Shown here: positions 1 to 6,929 of the stretch, one piece after another | Layout: each line of letters opens with the position of its first letter | Numbering within the stretch: position 1 is the first letter of the stretch | From: Acetatifactor sp. | Lineage (GTDB): Bacteria; Bacillota; Clostridia; Lachnospirales; Lachnospiraceae | DNA: 64,000 nt | Direction of reading: 5' to 3' | NCBI GenBank assembly: GCA_029055435.1 | Contig: JAIDDH010000096.1 | Span: 1 to 64,000, forward strand | Notes under the pieces: generated by a model | What the model saw: the letters and a program-made list of their open reading frames with translations, nothing else | Database searches by the model: none | What the model was told of the DNA's origin: nothing | Program-made: the position numbers and the translations under genes

Positions 1-849
1 CTAAATAAGATACGCATTCCAGACACGGGCCACATACTCCTGTCCCTGCAGCTCCACCCGCCCCAGATTCTCCATCTCCAGCTTGTCACACACTCTCAGA
101 GAAGCCAGATTATCCGGCTGGACAAAGGCATGAATCCGCTCAAACCCAAGTTCCTGAAAGCTGTACTGCAAAACTGCCCGGCAGACCTCCGTGGCCAGTC
201 CTCTGCCCTGCCTGTCAGCAGCGATGACAAAACCCAGCTCCGGGTCGTCAAATCCCTCCCGAAAACAGATCCCCGCACGCCCGATGATCTCCCCAGAATC
301 CTTTTCCACTACCGTCCAGATTCCAAAATGGTAAAAGGCATACACCTGATCGATATAATCCCGGGCATAGGCTCGCTCCTCCTCCGGGTCCGCGTAGAGC
401 GGCTCCATATATTCGGTGATGGAGGGATCTCTGTAGATTCGATAAAAATCATCCACATCCTCCACCGTGGTCTCCCTGACCAGACAGCGCTCCGTCTCCA
501 GAATCTCCCATGGAATCCCCCTGTAACGCCGATAGACCCGTTCCAGATACTGCATGTCCAGCTCACCCGGGTCCTCGCAGGCATATTTGCAAAATCCAAA
601 ATCCTCCTGTCTGTTCCCCGCATGCAGATAGACAAGTACCGCCCGGCCCTCGTCGAGAAGTCTGCGCGCCGTCCGACTGTCATCCGTTATGTAGAGGACA
701 CCGCCTTCAGACACATCACCCTTTTCCGGTGCCTCCTCCATGGTCTGTCCGGTCTGCGGTCCCTGCCCTGTTCCTGCATTGTCCTCTGTCTGTGGTTCCT
801 GTACTGTCTCCAATGGCAGCACTATCGCTTTTTTTAAATAAAACATCAA
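1..849 (-). CDS. GNAT family N-acetyltransferase with N-terminal extension
   Basis: Encodes 282 aa ending at TAG on bases 1-3. Residues from about 118 to the C-terminus look like a RimJ/RimL-type GNAT domain: it opens with ETERCLVRETTVEDV, has the acetyl-CoA loop in DRQGRGLATEV, and ends in the NLASLRVCDKLEM helix usual for this group. The first ~115 residues are not GNAT. They contain a Gln/Glu/Pro-rich linker (about 15-47) and a short alpha/beta-like segment (VLYITDDSRTARRLLDEG). The substrate cannot be told from sequence. The gene is divergent from the cyclophilin gene. Confidence 0.8.
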   Translation of the reverse strand: MMFYLKKAIVLPLETVQEPQTEDNAGTGQGPQTGQTMEEAPEKGDVSEGGVLYITDDSRTARRLLDEGRAVLVYLHAGNRQEDFGFCKYACEDPGELDMQYLERVYRRYRGIPWEILETERCLVRETTVEDVDDFYRIYRDPSITEYMEPLYADPEEERAYARDYIDQVYAFYHFGIWTVVEKDSGEIIGRAGICFREGFDDPELGFVIAADRQGRGLATEVCRAVLQYSFQELGFERIHAFVQPDNLASLRVCDKLEMENLGRVELQGQEYVARVWNAYLI

Positions 850-984
850 ATTGTCTTTCTCCTGTTTACGTCCCGCTCCATTTAAGTTAAAATAAGAACA
901 TCGGCATGAATCATGTCCGATACAAATATCAAAATGGGAATACTATTTAGTATATCACATTTTAAGAACAGAGAGGAATTGTTT

Positions 985-1506
985 ATGGCAAAAAATCCAG
1001 TTGTTACTATCACTATGCAGGACGGCGGCGTAATTAAGGCGGAGCTCTACCCCGAGACTGCCCCTATCTCCGTCAACAATTTCATCAGCCTGATCAACAA
1101 GGGCTATTATGACGGTCTGATTTTCCACCGCGTCATCCGCGGCTTCATGATTCAGGGCGGATGCCCCGAAGGCACAGGCATGGGCGGCCCCGGCTATTCC
1201 ATCAAGGGAGAATTTGCACAAAACGGCGTTCCAAATGATCTGAAGCACACAGAGGGCGTGCTGTCTATGGCAAGAGCCATGAATCCTAATTCCGCCGGCA
1301 GCCAGTTCTTCATCATGCACAAAACAAGCCCGCATCTGGATGGCGGCTATGCTGCTTTCGGGAAAGTGATTGAAGGTATGGATGTGGTGAATAAGATTGC
1401 CGAAACGGCTACTGATTATAATGACAGACCTCTTGAGAAACAGATGATGAAGAGCGTCACCGTTGATACTTTCGGCGTAGAATATCCGGAACCAGAACGA
1501 TGCTAA
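985..1506 (+). CDS. Peptidyl-prolyl cis-trans isomerase, cyclophilin type
   Basis: A 173-aa single-domain cyclophilin that would catalyse proline isomerisation during protein folding. The active-site segments FHRVIRGFMIQGG and NSAGSQFFI are intact. There is no signal peptide, so it is probably cytoplasmic. The ORF track starts upstream at 913, but ATG 985 is preceded by GAGAGGAATTG and begins directly at the conserved domain (MAKNPVVTITMQDGG), so it is preferred. The gene is monocistronic and its stop codon sits in a hairpin loop. Confidence 0.93.
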   Translation: MAKNPVVTITMQDGGVIKAELYPETAPISVNNFISLINKGYYDGLIFHRVIRGFMIQGGCPEGTGMGGPGYSIKGEFAQNGVPNDLKHTEGVLSMARAMNPNSAGSQFFIMHKTSPHLDGGYAAFGKVIEGMDVVNKIAETATDYNDRPLEKQMMKSVTVDTFGVEYPEPERC

Positions 1507-1518
1507 AGCATCGTTCTG
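1493..1518 (+). terminator. Hairpin spanning the cyclophilin stop codon
   Basis: Perfect 11-bp stem CAGAACGATGC / GCATCGTTCTG with loop TAAA that contains the end of the stop codon. No T-run follows, so this is not a typical intrinsic terminator. It may protect the mRNA 3' end or act as a weak terminator. Confidence 0.5.
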
Positions 1519-1702
1519 AAACTCTAAGTAGTTTCTCAGGTTGCATAACCCATTATCATCTTGTTATTGTATCGATTGCTCTGTTAAATGTACATATCTT
1601 TTTATATTCTGCCATGTTCACCCATGAACGAAACAAGGGGTTGAGGGAAATTTTTTTGATTTTTATCAGATTGGGAAGGAACCGCCCGCAAAGAATTTTT
1701 CA

Positions 1703-2023
1703 TTATTCGGATTCACTGAACAATATCTTCATGTAATCCCTTTTTTCCATAATAATCCTGATAACTTCTATATAGCTATCATGCACACGATAGAATGCCT
1801 TATACTTTTTAAAATTAACTGCATAAAAACCGGTAAAGAGCCCTCTGTATACAAGCGGTATTCCAGAAAGCGGAAATTGCTTTTTCTTCTCTATCTCGTC
1901 TATAAAATCATTCACATACCTATCAGCAACATCAGACTCTTTTGAGGCTTCATACACACCATCCCATACCTCATCCATATCGTGCATTGCCTCTGGTGTA
2001 TATCGTATTTTATATTTTGTCAT
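1703..2023 (-). CDS. Type II toxin, RelE/ParE family
   Basis: A 106-aa protein with the RelE/ParE layout. An N-terminal beta strand (YKIRYTPEA) leads into a helical hairpin, then the central G-PLVYRGLF-GFYAVNFKKYKAFYRV strand run and the terminal VIRIIMEKRDY strand with basic residues. RelE members cleave mRNA on the ribosome and ParE members poison gyrase; the sequence does not decide which. It overlaps the antitoxin gene by 4 bp, the usual coupling for such a pair. Confidence 0.85.
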   Translation of the reverse strand: MTKYKIRYTPEAMHDMDEVWDGVYEASKESDVADRYVNDFIDEIEKKKQFPLSGIPLVYRGLFTGFYAVNFKKYKAFYRVHDSYIEVIRIIMEKRDYMKILFSESE

Positions 2024-2289
2024 CTATCATTCCTTCTATTTTTAAAATGGTTGCGAAAATCATCCTCTGAAATCCATCCTTCCTCTTCTGCTGAACGGAT
2101 ACCGGCATTAAGTTCACACAGCAGCTGAATCATGGCCTCTGCTTTCTGGAAGTTTTCCTCATCCTTCATATCACGAATGCTATATGCTCCGTGTCCATTC
2201 CGTGTTAAATATACAGGCGAGCCAGTAGATACTTTTTCTAAAACACTACCATAATTTCTTAAATCTGAAACAGGTGCAATCGTTGGCAT
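2020..2289 (-). CDS. Type II antitoxin, Phd/YefM family
   Basis: An 89-aa protein with the Phd/YefM N-terminal DNA-binding fold (MPTIAPVSDLRNYGSVLEKV, then PVYLTRNGHGAYSIRDM) and an acidic/hydrophobic C-terminal tail suited to toxin binding. It is first in the operon, so it should be made ahead of the toxin and repress the shared promoter. The palindrome CGATGAATTCATCG near that promoter is a likely operator. Confidence 0.88.
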   Translation of the reverse strand: MPTIAPVSDLRNYGSVLEKVSTGSPVYLTRNGHGAYSIRDMKDEENFQKAEAMIQLLCELNAGIRSAEEEGWISEDDFRNHFKNRRNDR

Positions 2290-2322
2290 ATAACCACATC
2301 CTTTCGATGAATTTATAGAAAT

Positions 2323-2351
2323 ATCATAACATAGTCTATCCGTTCTTTCAA
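2323..2351 (-). promoter_or_regulatory. Promoter of the toxin-antitoxin operon
   Basis: Read on the minus strand: -35 TTGAAA, 17-nt spacer, -10 TATGAT, about 35 nt upstream of the antitoxin ATG. The motif TTCGATGAATT flanks it on both sides (2303-2313 and 2359-2369). Confidence 0.6.
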
Positions 2352-2360
2352 CAAATTATT

Positions 2361-2374
2361 CGATGAATTCATCG
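2361..2374. promoter_or_regulatory. Palindromic operator candidate for the antitoxin
   Basis: Perfect 14-bp palindrome CGATGAATTCATCG just upstream of the -35 box. A half-matching copy, TTCGATGAATT, lies between the -10 box and the antitoxin start. This arrangement fits autoregulation by a Phd-type antitoxin. Confidence 0.5.
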
Positions 2375-2697
2375 TAATTTAGGAATTTTTATGGACACCA
2401 AGATCAAAGGACTTTTCCCGATCACAGGGGCGGCAAAATAAGGATATTATGGTTTATTATTCCGACCGCTCCTTGAAAAATTTGATCTTGTTCATATTTT
2501 GTTCACATTTCCTTCAAGATTTTTTTAATTTCACATCATGCTTTAGACATTTCTGTGCCATATACTAGAATTACAAAATAACCAAGCGAGCCAATTACTT
2601 GTTTACAAAACTTTTTCATAATACATGCCAAGGAACACAGGTTCCTTGGCATCCTCCCTTTTTCTGGAAAATTTCTTAAAGAACTGGCAAAAATAAC

Positions 2698-2726
2698 TTG
2701 AATTTTTTTTGCTCTCGTATGATAAT
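2698..2726 (+). promoter_or_regulatory. Promoter of the XRE-family regulator gene
   Basis: TTGAAT, 17-nt spacer, GATAAT. Predicted start near 2733, giving a leader of about 100 nt before ATG 2837. Confidence 0.5.
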
Positions 2727-2836
2727 TTATTATGACATCTTACAGTTCCATTATGCGATTTGTCAGACAATGACTCATTGTATTATAAACACCTTTATAC
2801 AAATGTTTTGTATTGAAACACAGACAGGAAAAGGAT

Positions 2837-3577
2837 ATGACAAGGCAGGAAATTATCACAAACTTCATTAACAATCTAGAGCGTGAACGCACCATTCTAG
2901 GACTCACACAGGCGCAAATGGCACAGGCTGTCGATATGTCTGTCTCCGGCTATAAAAAACTGATTGCTGGAGAGACCTCCAGAATTGATCTCTTTATTGC
3001 TTATCAGACGCATATGCTCACCGGAAAGTGGATTTTTGAACTCTGCGGAGGCGACAGCTCGCTGCTCGAGCAAACCGTGTGCAGACTGCGCAATTTAACC
3101 CCTTCCCAACTACGCTTTATCTCCGCAATTGTTGACTTCGAAGCTAATTTCCTGGATACAGTTCCCGCAGACCTTGCGGAAGATTATGTCAGCCTCCTGA
3201 CCCCCACCGGAAATCAGGAGGACGGCATGATCTGGGACTCCGTGAATGTGGAAAAGATTAATGTGGCCGCCTATCGGAAAAGATTCGGCGCAGATTTGCA
3301 CTGCGCACTCCGCATTACCAGCGACCACATGCATCCGGTATATAATACCGGCGATATTCTGCTGATTTCTAAGGCCGCGCCCCGGGATGGCGACACCGGA
3401 TTATTCATTAACAAAGAAACCTGCCGCGCCTATCTGCGCAAATTTCACCAGGCCAGCTCCTGTATTCTGGAACCGCTGAACGACTATGGCATAACCTTCA
3501 CAATGGATGGTTTCAAAGAGGGCGATATGGATAAATGGCTGATATTCGGGCGTGTACTGTCTAAATTGCGTGAATAA
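2837..3577 (+). CDS. XRE-family regulator with S24/LexA-like C-terminal domain
   Basis: A 246-aa transcription factor from ATG 2837; the track starts at TTG 2813, but AGGAAAAGG precedes this ATG. Residues ~5-60 form a Cro/CI-type helix-turn-helix (LGLTQAQMAQAVDMSVSGYKKLI). The C-terminal ~100 residues resemble the LexA/CI fold (MHPVYNTGDILLISKA). The catalytic Ser that normally precedes Met in S-M-x-P is replaced (SDHMHPV), so self-cleavage looks unlikely. Followed by a small membrane protein gene. Confidence 0.75.
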   Translation: MTRQEIITNFINNLERERTILGLTQAQMAQAVDMSVSGYKKLIAGETSRIDLFIAYQTHMLTGKWIFELCGGDSSLLEQTVCRLRNLTPSQLRFISAIVDFEANFLDTVPADLAEDYVSLLTPTGNQEDGMIWDSVNVEKINVAAYRKRFGADLHCALRITSDHMHPVYNTGDILLISKAAPRDGDTGLFINKETCRAYLRKFHQASSCILEPLNDYGITFTMDGFKEGDMDKWLIFGRVLSKLRE

Positions 3578-3650
3578 GCCTGAATCCCTTGACCCATCGG
3601 TCAATTTATATTATTATCAATGGCAGAAAGCAATTAGAGAGGGTCATTGT

Positions 3651-4118
3651 ATGAAACGAATTTTATCTGTCACAGCCATGGTGACGGCTGTCTTATTTTT
3701 GATTACAGGCACGGGCATCCTGTTATTACAGGATGCCCTCAAGCCTTCTTATTTATTTGACGCAGAATTGATCACTGTCTATCCCATAGGCGCCGTTGGG
3801 CAGCTTATCCTTACCGGTATTCCCTGCGCAGCTCTGGCGGCAATTAATCTGACGGGCAGTCATGCAGAAAACAGAAGTCTATCCCTCCTGACCTGTATTT
3901 ACTGCTCCGCAAATCTGATCGCACACAATTTTCTGTTCAATTCCATCTCCAATGTCCAGGCGGTAATAGGAGGCCGAATGAACGGTACTCTTTATCTGGC
4001 CAATCTCTCCGCTGTGAATTCCATATTCAGTCAGACCAGAATCCTTGCCAATAGTGCCCTGGTATTCTTGTTGATCGTCAATGTCATGCAGCTGGAAAGA
4101 TTACGGCGGACAGAATAA
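3651..4118 (+). CDS. Small membrane protein of unknown function
   Basis: A 155-aa polypeptide with about four hydrophobic segments (VTAMVTAVLFLITGTGILLL near the N-terminus, VGQLILTGIPCAALAAI, LLTCIYCSANLIAH, and LVFLLIVNVMQL at the C-terminus). ATG 3651 is chosen over the track start 3552 because GAGAGGG precedes it and the track start overlaps the upstream gene. Not recognised as a known family. It lies 73 nt downstream of the XRE regulator in the same direction, so co-transcription is likely. Confidence 0.65.
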   Translation: MKRILSVTAMVTAVLFLITGTGILLLQDALKPSYLFDAELITVYPIGAVGQLILTGIPCAALAAINLTGSHAENRSLSLLTCIYCSANLIAHNFLFNSISNVQAVIGGRMNGTLYLANLSAVNSIFSQTRILANSALVFLLIVNVMQLERLRRTE

Positions 4119-4130
4119 TCTGCCCGCCGT
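4103..4130 (+). terminator. Hairpin overlapping the stop codon of the small membrane protein gene
   Basis: ACGGCGG-ACAG / CTGC-CCGCCGT stem around the TAA stop, with no clear U-tract. It sits between convergent genes and may act as a weak terminator or 3' stabiliser. Confidence 0.4.
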
Positions 4131-4180
4131 AATTGCTCAACTTAATTTCTTAACTTAATTTCTCTAACTTCCTTTTTCTT

Positions 4181-5713
4181 CTACTTTCCCAGCGCAGTCT
4201 TCTGCGCCACTACGGTCTCCTTGTCATAACACCGGAAGGCATCCTCCACCAGTTTGTCATCCGGTTTCTTTGTGAACAGACTCACTACCGGAACAATCAC
4301 CAGCCCCGCCAGCATGGCAATCACACCGCAGTTGATAGGCGACTGTATGATTACCGGGAAGGAGCTGCGGAAGAAAATATTCAGCACCATCAGCACGGAG
4401 CCGAACACAAAGCTTGCCCAGCAGGCTGCCTTGGTAACCCATTTCGCATACAGAGAATACAGGAAAGGCGCCAGGAATGCCCCTGCCAGCGCTCCCCATG
4501 ACACACCCATGAGCTGTGCGATAAAGGTGATGGCGCTCTTATACTGAATCAGAGCCATGACGGATGAGATTGCGATGAAAACCACCACCAGAATCCGCAT
4601 CAACAGCACCTGCTTTTTCTCGCTCATATTTTTGATGAAATTATCCTTCAGGAAATCAATGGTGAGCGTAGAGCTTGAAGCCATGACCAGTGAGGACAGA
4701 GTGGACATGGAAGCGGACAATACCAAAATCACCACCAGCGCAATCAACATGGGACTTAATCCCGAGAGCATGGTGGGCACAACAGAGTCATATCCATCCG
4801 CCGCAATATCTATCTGATCTGAGAACAATCTTCCGAAACCGCCCAGGAAATAACAGCCGCCGGATACTACCAGAGCAAAAATTGTAGAGATGATCGTCCC
4901 CTTTTTGATGGCCTCCTCATTTTTAATGGCATAGAACTTCTGTACCATCTGAGGAAGTCCCCATGTTCCAAGGGAAGTCAGAAGTACCACAAAGAGCAGA
5001 TTCAGAGGATCCGGTCCAAAGAAAGAGGCAAAGATGCCAGGTGTCTCCGTAACTGACGGGTCTGTCACCTGTGCCAATCCCTCCAGCGCAGCCATAAAAC
5101 CGCCCTTGCTCATCAGCACAGCGGCAATAACTGCCACCAGACCAAATAACATAATAATACCCTGAATAAAGTCATTGATTGCTGTGGCCATATAACCGCC
5201 GGCAATTACATAAATCGCCGTCAACACCGCCATCAGCACGATGCAGACAGAATAATCGATATTGAACGCCATACCGAACAGACGAGAAAGACCATTGTAC
5301 AGAGACGCCGTGTAAGGAATCAAAAAGATAAAAATAATCACAGAAGCTCCTATTTTCAGACCCTTGCTCTGAAAACGCTCCCCGAAGAACTGCGGCATTG
5401 TCGCCGAGTTCAGATGCTGCGTCATCACACGGGTTCTTCTGCCCAGAATCACCCACGCCAACAGCGAACCGATAATTGCATTTCCGATACCCGCCCAGGT
5501 GGCCGCTATACCATACTTCCATCCGAACTGACCCGCATAACCCACGAACACCACCGCCGAAAAATAGGATGTGCCATAGGCGAAGGCAGTGAGCCAGGGT
5601 CCTACATTCCTGCCCCCCAGCACAAAACCGTTTACATCGGTCGCATGCTTGCGGCAATATAACCCGATGCCTATCAGTACTGCAAAATAAACCACTAATA
5701 CAACTACTTTCAT
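4181..5713 (-). CDS. Sodium:solute symporter family transporter
   Basis: A 510-aa polytopic protein of the SSS family, which couples solute uptake to Na+. It has the expected 12-13 membrane segments, beginning MKVVVLVVYFAVLIGIGLYC, followed by GFVLGGRNVGPWLTAFAYGTSYFSAVVFVG, which corresponds to the family's first core helix. The substrate is not readable from sequence. ATG 5713 is preceded by GAGGAGAAGAAC; the track's longer start has no such site. It is monocistronic, with a strong promoter and a palindromic operator upstream, so it is probably repressor-controlled. Confidence 0.88.
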   Translation of the reverse strand: MKVVVLVVYFAVLIGIGLYCRKHATDVNGFVLGGRNVGPWLTAFAYGTSYFSAVVFVGYAGQFGWKYGIAATWAGIGNAIIGSLLAWVILGRRTRVMTQHLNSATMPQFFGERFQSKGLKIGASVIIFIFLIPYTASLYNGLSRLFGMAFNIDYSVCIVLMAVLTAIYVIAGGYMATAINDFIQGIIMLFGLVAVIAAVLMSKGGFMAALEGLAQVTDPSVTETPGIFASFFGPDPLNLLFVVLLTSLGTWGLPQMVQKFYAIKNEEAIKKGTIISTIFALVVSGGCYFLGGFGRLFSDQIDIAADGYDSVVPTMLSGLSPMLIALVVILVLSASMSTLSSLVMASSSTLTIDFLKDNFIKNMSEKKQVLLMRILVVVFIAISSVMALIQYKSAITFIAQLMGVSWGALAGAFLAPFLYSLYAKWVTKAACWASFVFGSVLMVLNIFFRSSFPVIIQSPINCGVIAMLAGLVIVPVVSLFTKKPDDKLVEDAFRCYDKETVVAQKTALGK

Positions 5714-5764
5714 GTTCTTCTCCTCACTTTTCCTGTGTTTGAACAAAATTTAAAGATTTAAAGT

Positions 5765-5784
5765 GTAACGCTTTAAACCGTTAC
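5765..5784. promoter_or_regulatory. Operator candidate upstream of the SSS transporter gene
   Basis: Inverted repeat GTAACG-CTTTAAAC-CGTTAC, extended by repeated TTTAAA-GCG units, between the -10 box and the start codon. A repressor bound here would block transcription. The repressor is not in the visible neighbourhood. Confidence 0.55.
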
Positions 5785-5811
5785 GCTTTAAATCGCTAAA
5801 TTGATTGATTT

Positions 5812-5840
5812 ATTTTATCATATCAAATAAGAAGTTACAA
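5812..5840 (-). promoter_or_regulatory. Promoter of the SSS transporter gene
   Basis: On the minus strand TTGTAA, 17-nt spacer, TAAAAT, about 100 nt upstream of ATG 5713. The palindromic operator lies just downstream. Confidence 0.6.
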
Positions 5841-5871
5841 GTACTTGTTTTCATATAATACCCCTACGCAT

Positions 5872-5913
5872 AAAAAGGCCACCCCGTTGCTTCCATGAGC
5901 ATACAGGGTGGTC
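5872..5913 (-). terminator. Intrinsic terminator after the aldolase gene
   Basis: On the minus strand GACCACCC ... GGGTGGCC stem followed by TTTTTA, about 40 nt after the aldolase stop codon. Confidence 0.75.
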
Positions 5914-5954
5914 TCTCATTCAATATTCAACTAATCCGGCGGACTGAATAAATC

Positions 5955-6821
5955 TTAGTCTGCCTTACCCACAGAACCGAAGAGTTCCATCTTCTCTTTT
6001 ACGGTAGCCTTGATAGCCTCTGCGCCGGGAGCCAGAAGCTTACGGGGATCAAAGCCTTTGCCCTCCAGATCCTTGCCTGCCTCGATATACTTACGGGTAG
6101 CATCAGCAAAGGAAAGCTGGCACTCTGTATTTACGTTGATCTTAGCCACGCCCAGATTGATTGCCTTCTGAATCATGTCTGCGGGGATGCCTGTACCGCC
6201 GTGAAGCACCAGGGGAAGCTCTCCTGTGAGCTGCTGAACTGCATCCAGTGTCTCAAAGCTCAGTCCCTTCCAGTTTGCGGGATATTTTCCATGGATGTTA
6301 CCGATGCCTGCTGCCAGGAAATCAACGCCCAGATCAGCAATAGCCTTGCACTCCTTGGGATCTGCGCACTCGCCCATGCCCACAACGCCGTCTTCCTCGC
6401 CTCCGATGGAACCGACCTCAGCCTCGATGGACATTCCCTTGCCGTGAGCTGCCTTTACCAGCTCGGTAGTCTTCTGCACATTCTCATCAATGGGATAGTG
6501 AGAACCATCGAACATGATGGAGGAGAAACCGGCCTCGATACATTTATAACAGCCCTCAAAGGTACCGTGATCCAGATGCAGCGCTACGGGAACATCGATA
6601 TCCAGATCCTTCAAAAGACCATTCACCATGCCAACCACTGCATGATAACCGCCCATATACTTGCCTGCGCCCTCTGACACACCGAGGATAACAGGAGATC
6701 TGCACTCCTTCGCGGTGAGCAGAATGGACTTGGTCCACTCCAGGTTGTTGATGTTAAACTGACCTACTGCATAATGGCCTGCCTTCGCCTTTTTGAGCAT
6801 TTCTGTTGCAGATACTAACAT
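5955..6821 (-). CDS. fba: Class II fructose-bisphosphate aldolase
   Basis: A 288-aa zinc-dependent aldolase that cleaves or forms fructose 1,6-bisphosphate in glycolysis and gluconeogenesis. Visible motifs are the zinc-binding VALHLDHG, the SSIMFDGSHYPIDENV segment, EAEVGSIGGEEDG, and the phosphate-binding LVLHGGTGIP and INVNTE. A tagatose-bisphosphate or related ketose-bisphosphate aldolase cannot be fully excluded. Start ATG 6821 follows GGAGGTAAGAAAA. The gene is monocistronic with its own promoter and terminator. Confidence 0.92.
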   Translation of the reverse strand: MLVSATEMLKKAKAGHYAVGQFNINNLEWTKSILLTAKECRSPVILGVSEGAGKYMGGYHAVVGMVNGLLKDLDIDVPVALHLDHGTFEGCYKCIEAGFSSIMFDGSHYPIDENVQKTTELVKAAHGKGMSIEAEVGSIGGEEDGVVGMGECADPKECKAIADLGVDFLAAGIGNIHGKYPANWKGLSFETLDAVQQLTGELPLVLHGGTGIPADMIQKAINLGVAKINVNTECQLSFADATRKYIEAGKDLEGKGFDPRKLLAPGAEAIKATVKEKMELFGSVGKAD

Positions 6822-6885
6822 TTTTCTTACCTCCATCCTTATAATTTGTGTGCCGTCAGGCTACACAATAGCAATTTCTGGAAAT

Positions 6886-6914
6886 AGTATAACACATTTT
6901 GTCCAAAATGAAAA
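6886..6914 (-). promoter_or_regulatory. Promoter of the aldolase gene
   Basis: On the minus strand a weak -35 (TTTTCA), 17-nt spacer and -10 TATACT with an extended TGT just before it. Confidence 0.45.
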
Positions 6915-6929
6915 CAGCTTTCATAAAAA

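Larger units (their letters stand above)
2290..2836. other. Gene-poor intergenic region between TA operon and XRE regulator
   Basis: AT-rich stretch holding the TA promoter, an operator palindrome, a 16-codon ORF at 2391-2441 (MDTKIKGLFPITGAAK) with AGGA upstream, a perfect 11-bp hairpin at 2626-2651 (TGCCAAGGAAC / GTTCCTTGGCA, loop ACAG) followed by a pyrimidine-rich run, and the promoter of the XRE gene. No tRNA or larger coding sequence was seen. Confidence 0.5.

Noticed and set aside
1500-1736. 78-aa plus-strand ORF after the cyclophilin
   Set aside because: Starts inside the stop hairpin, runs into the toxin gene, and has no RBS or family likeness.
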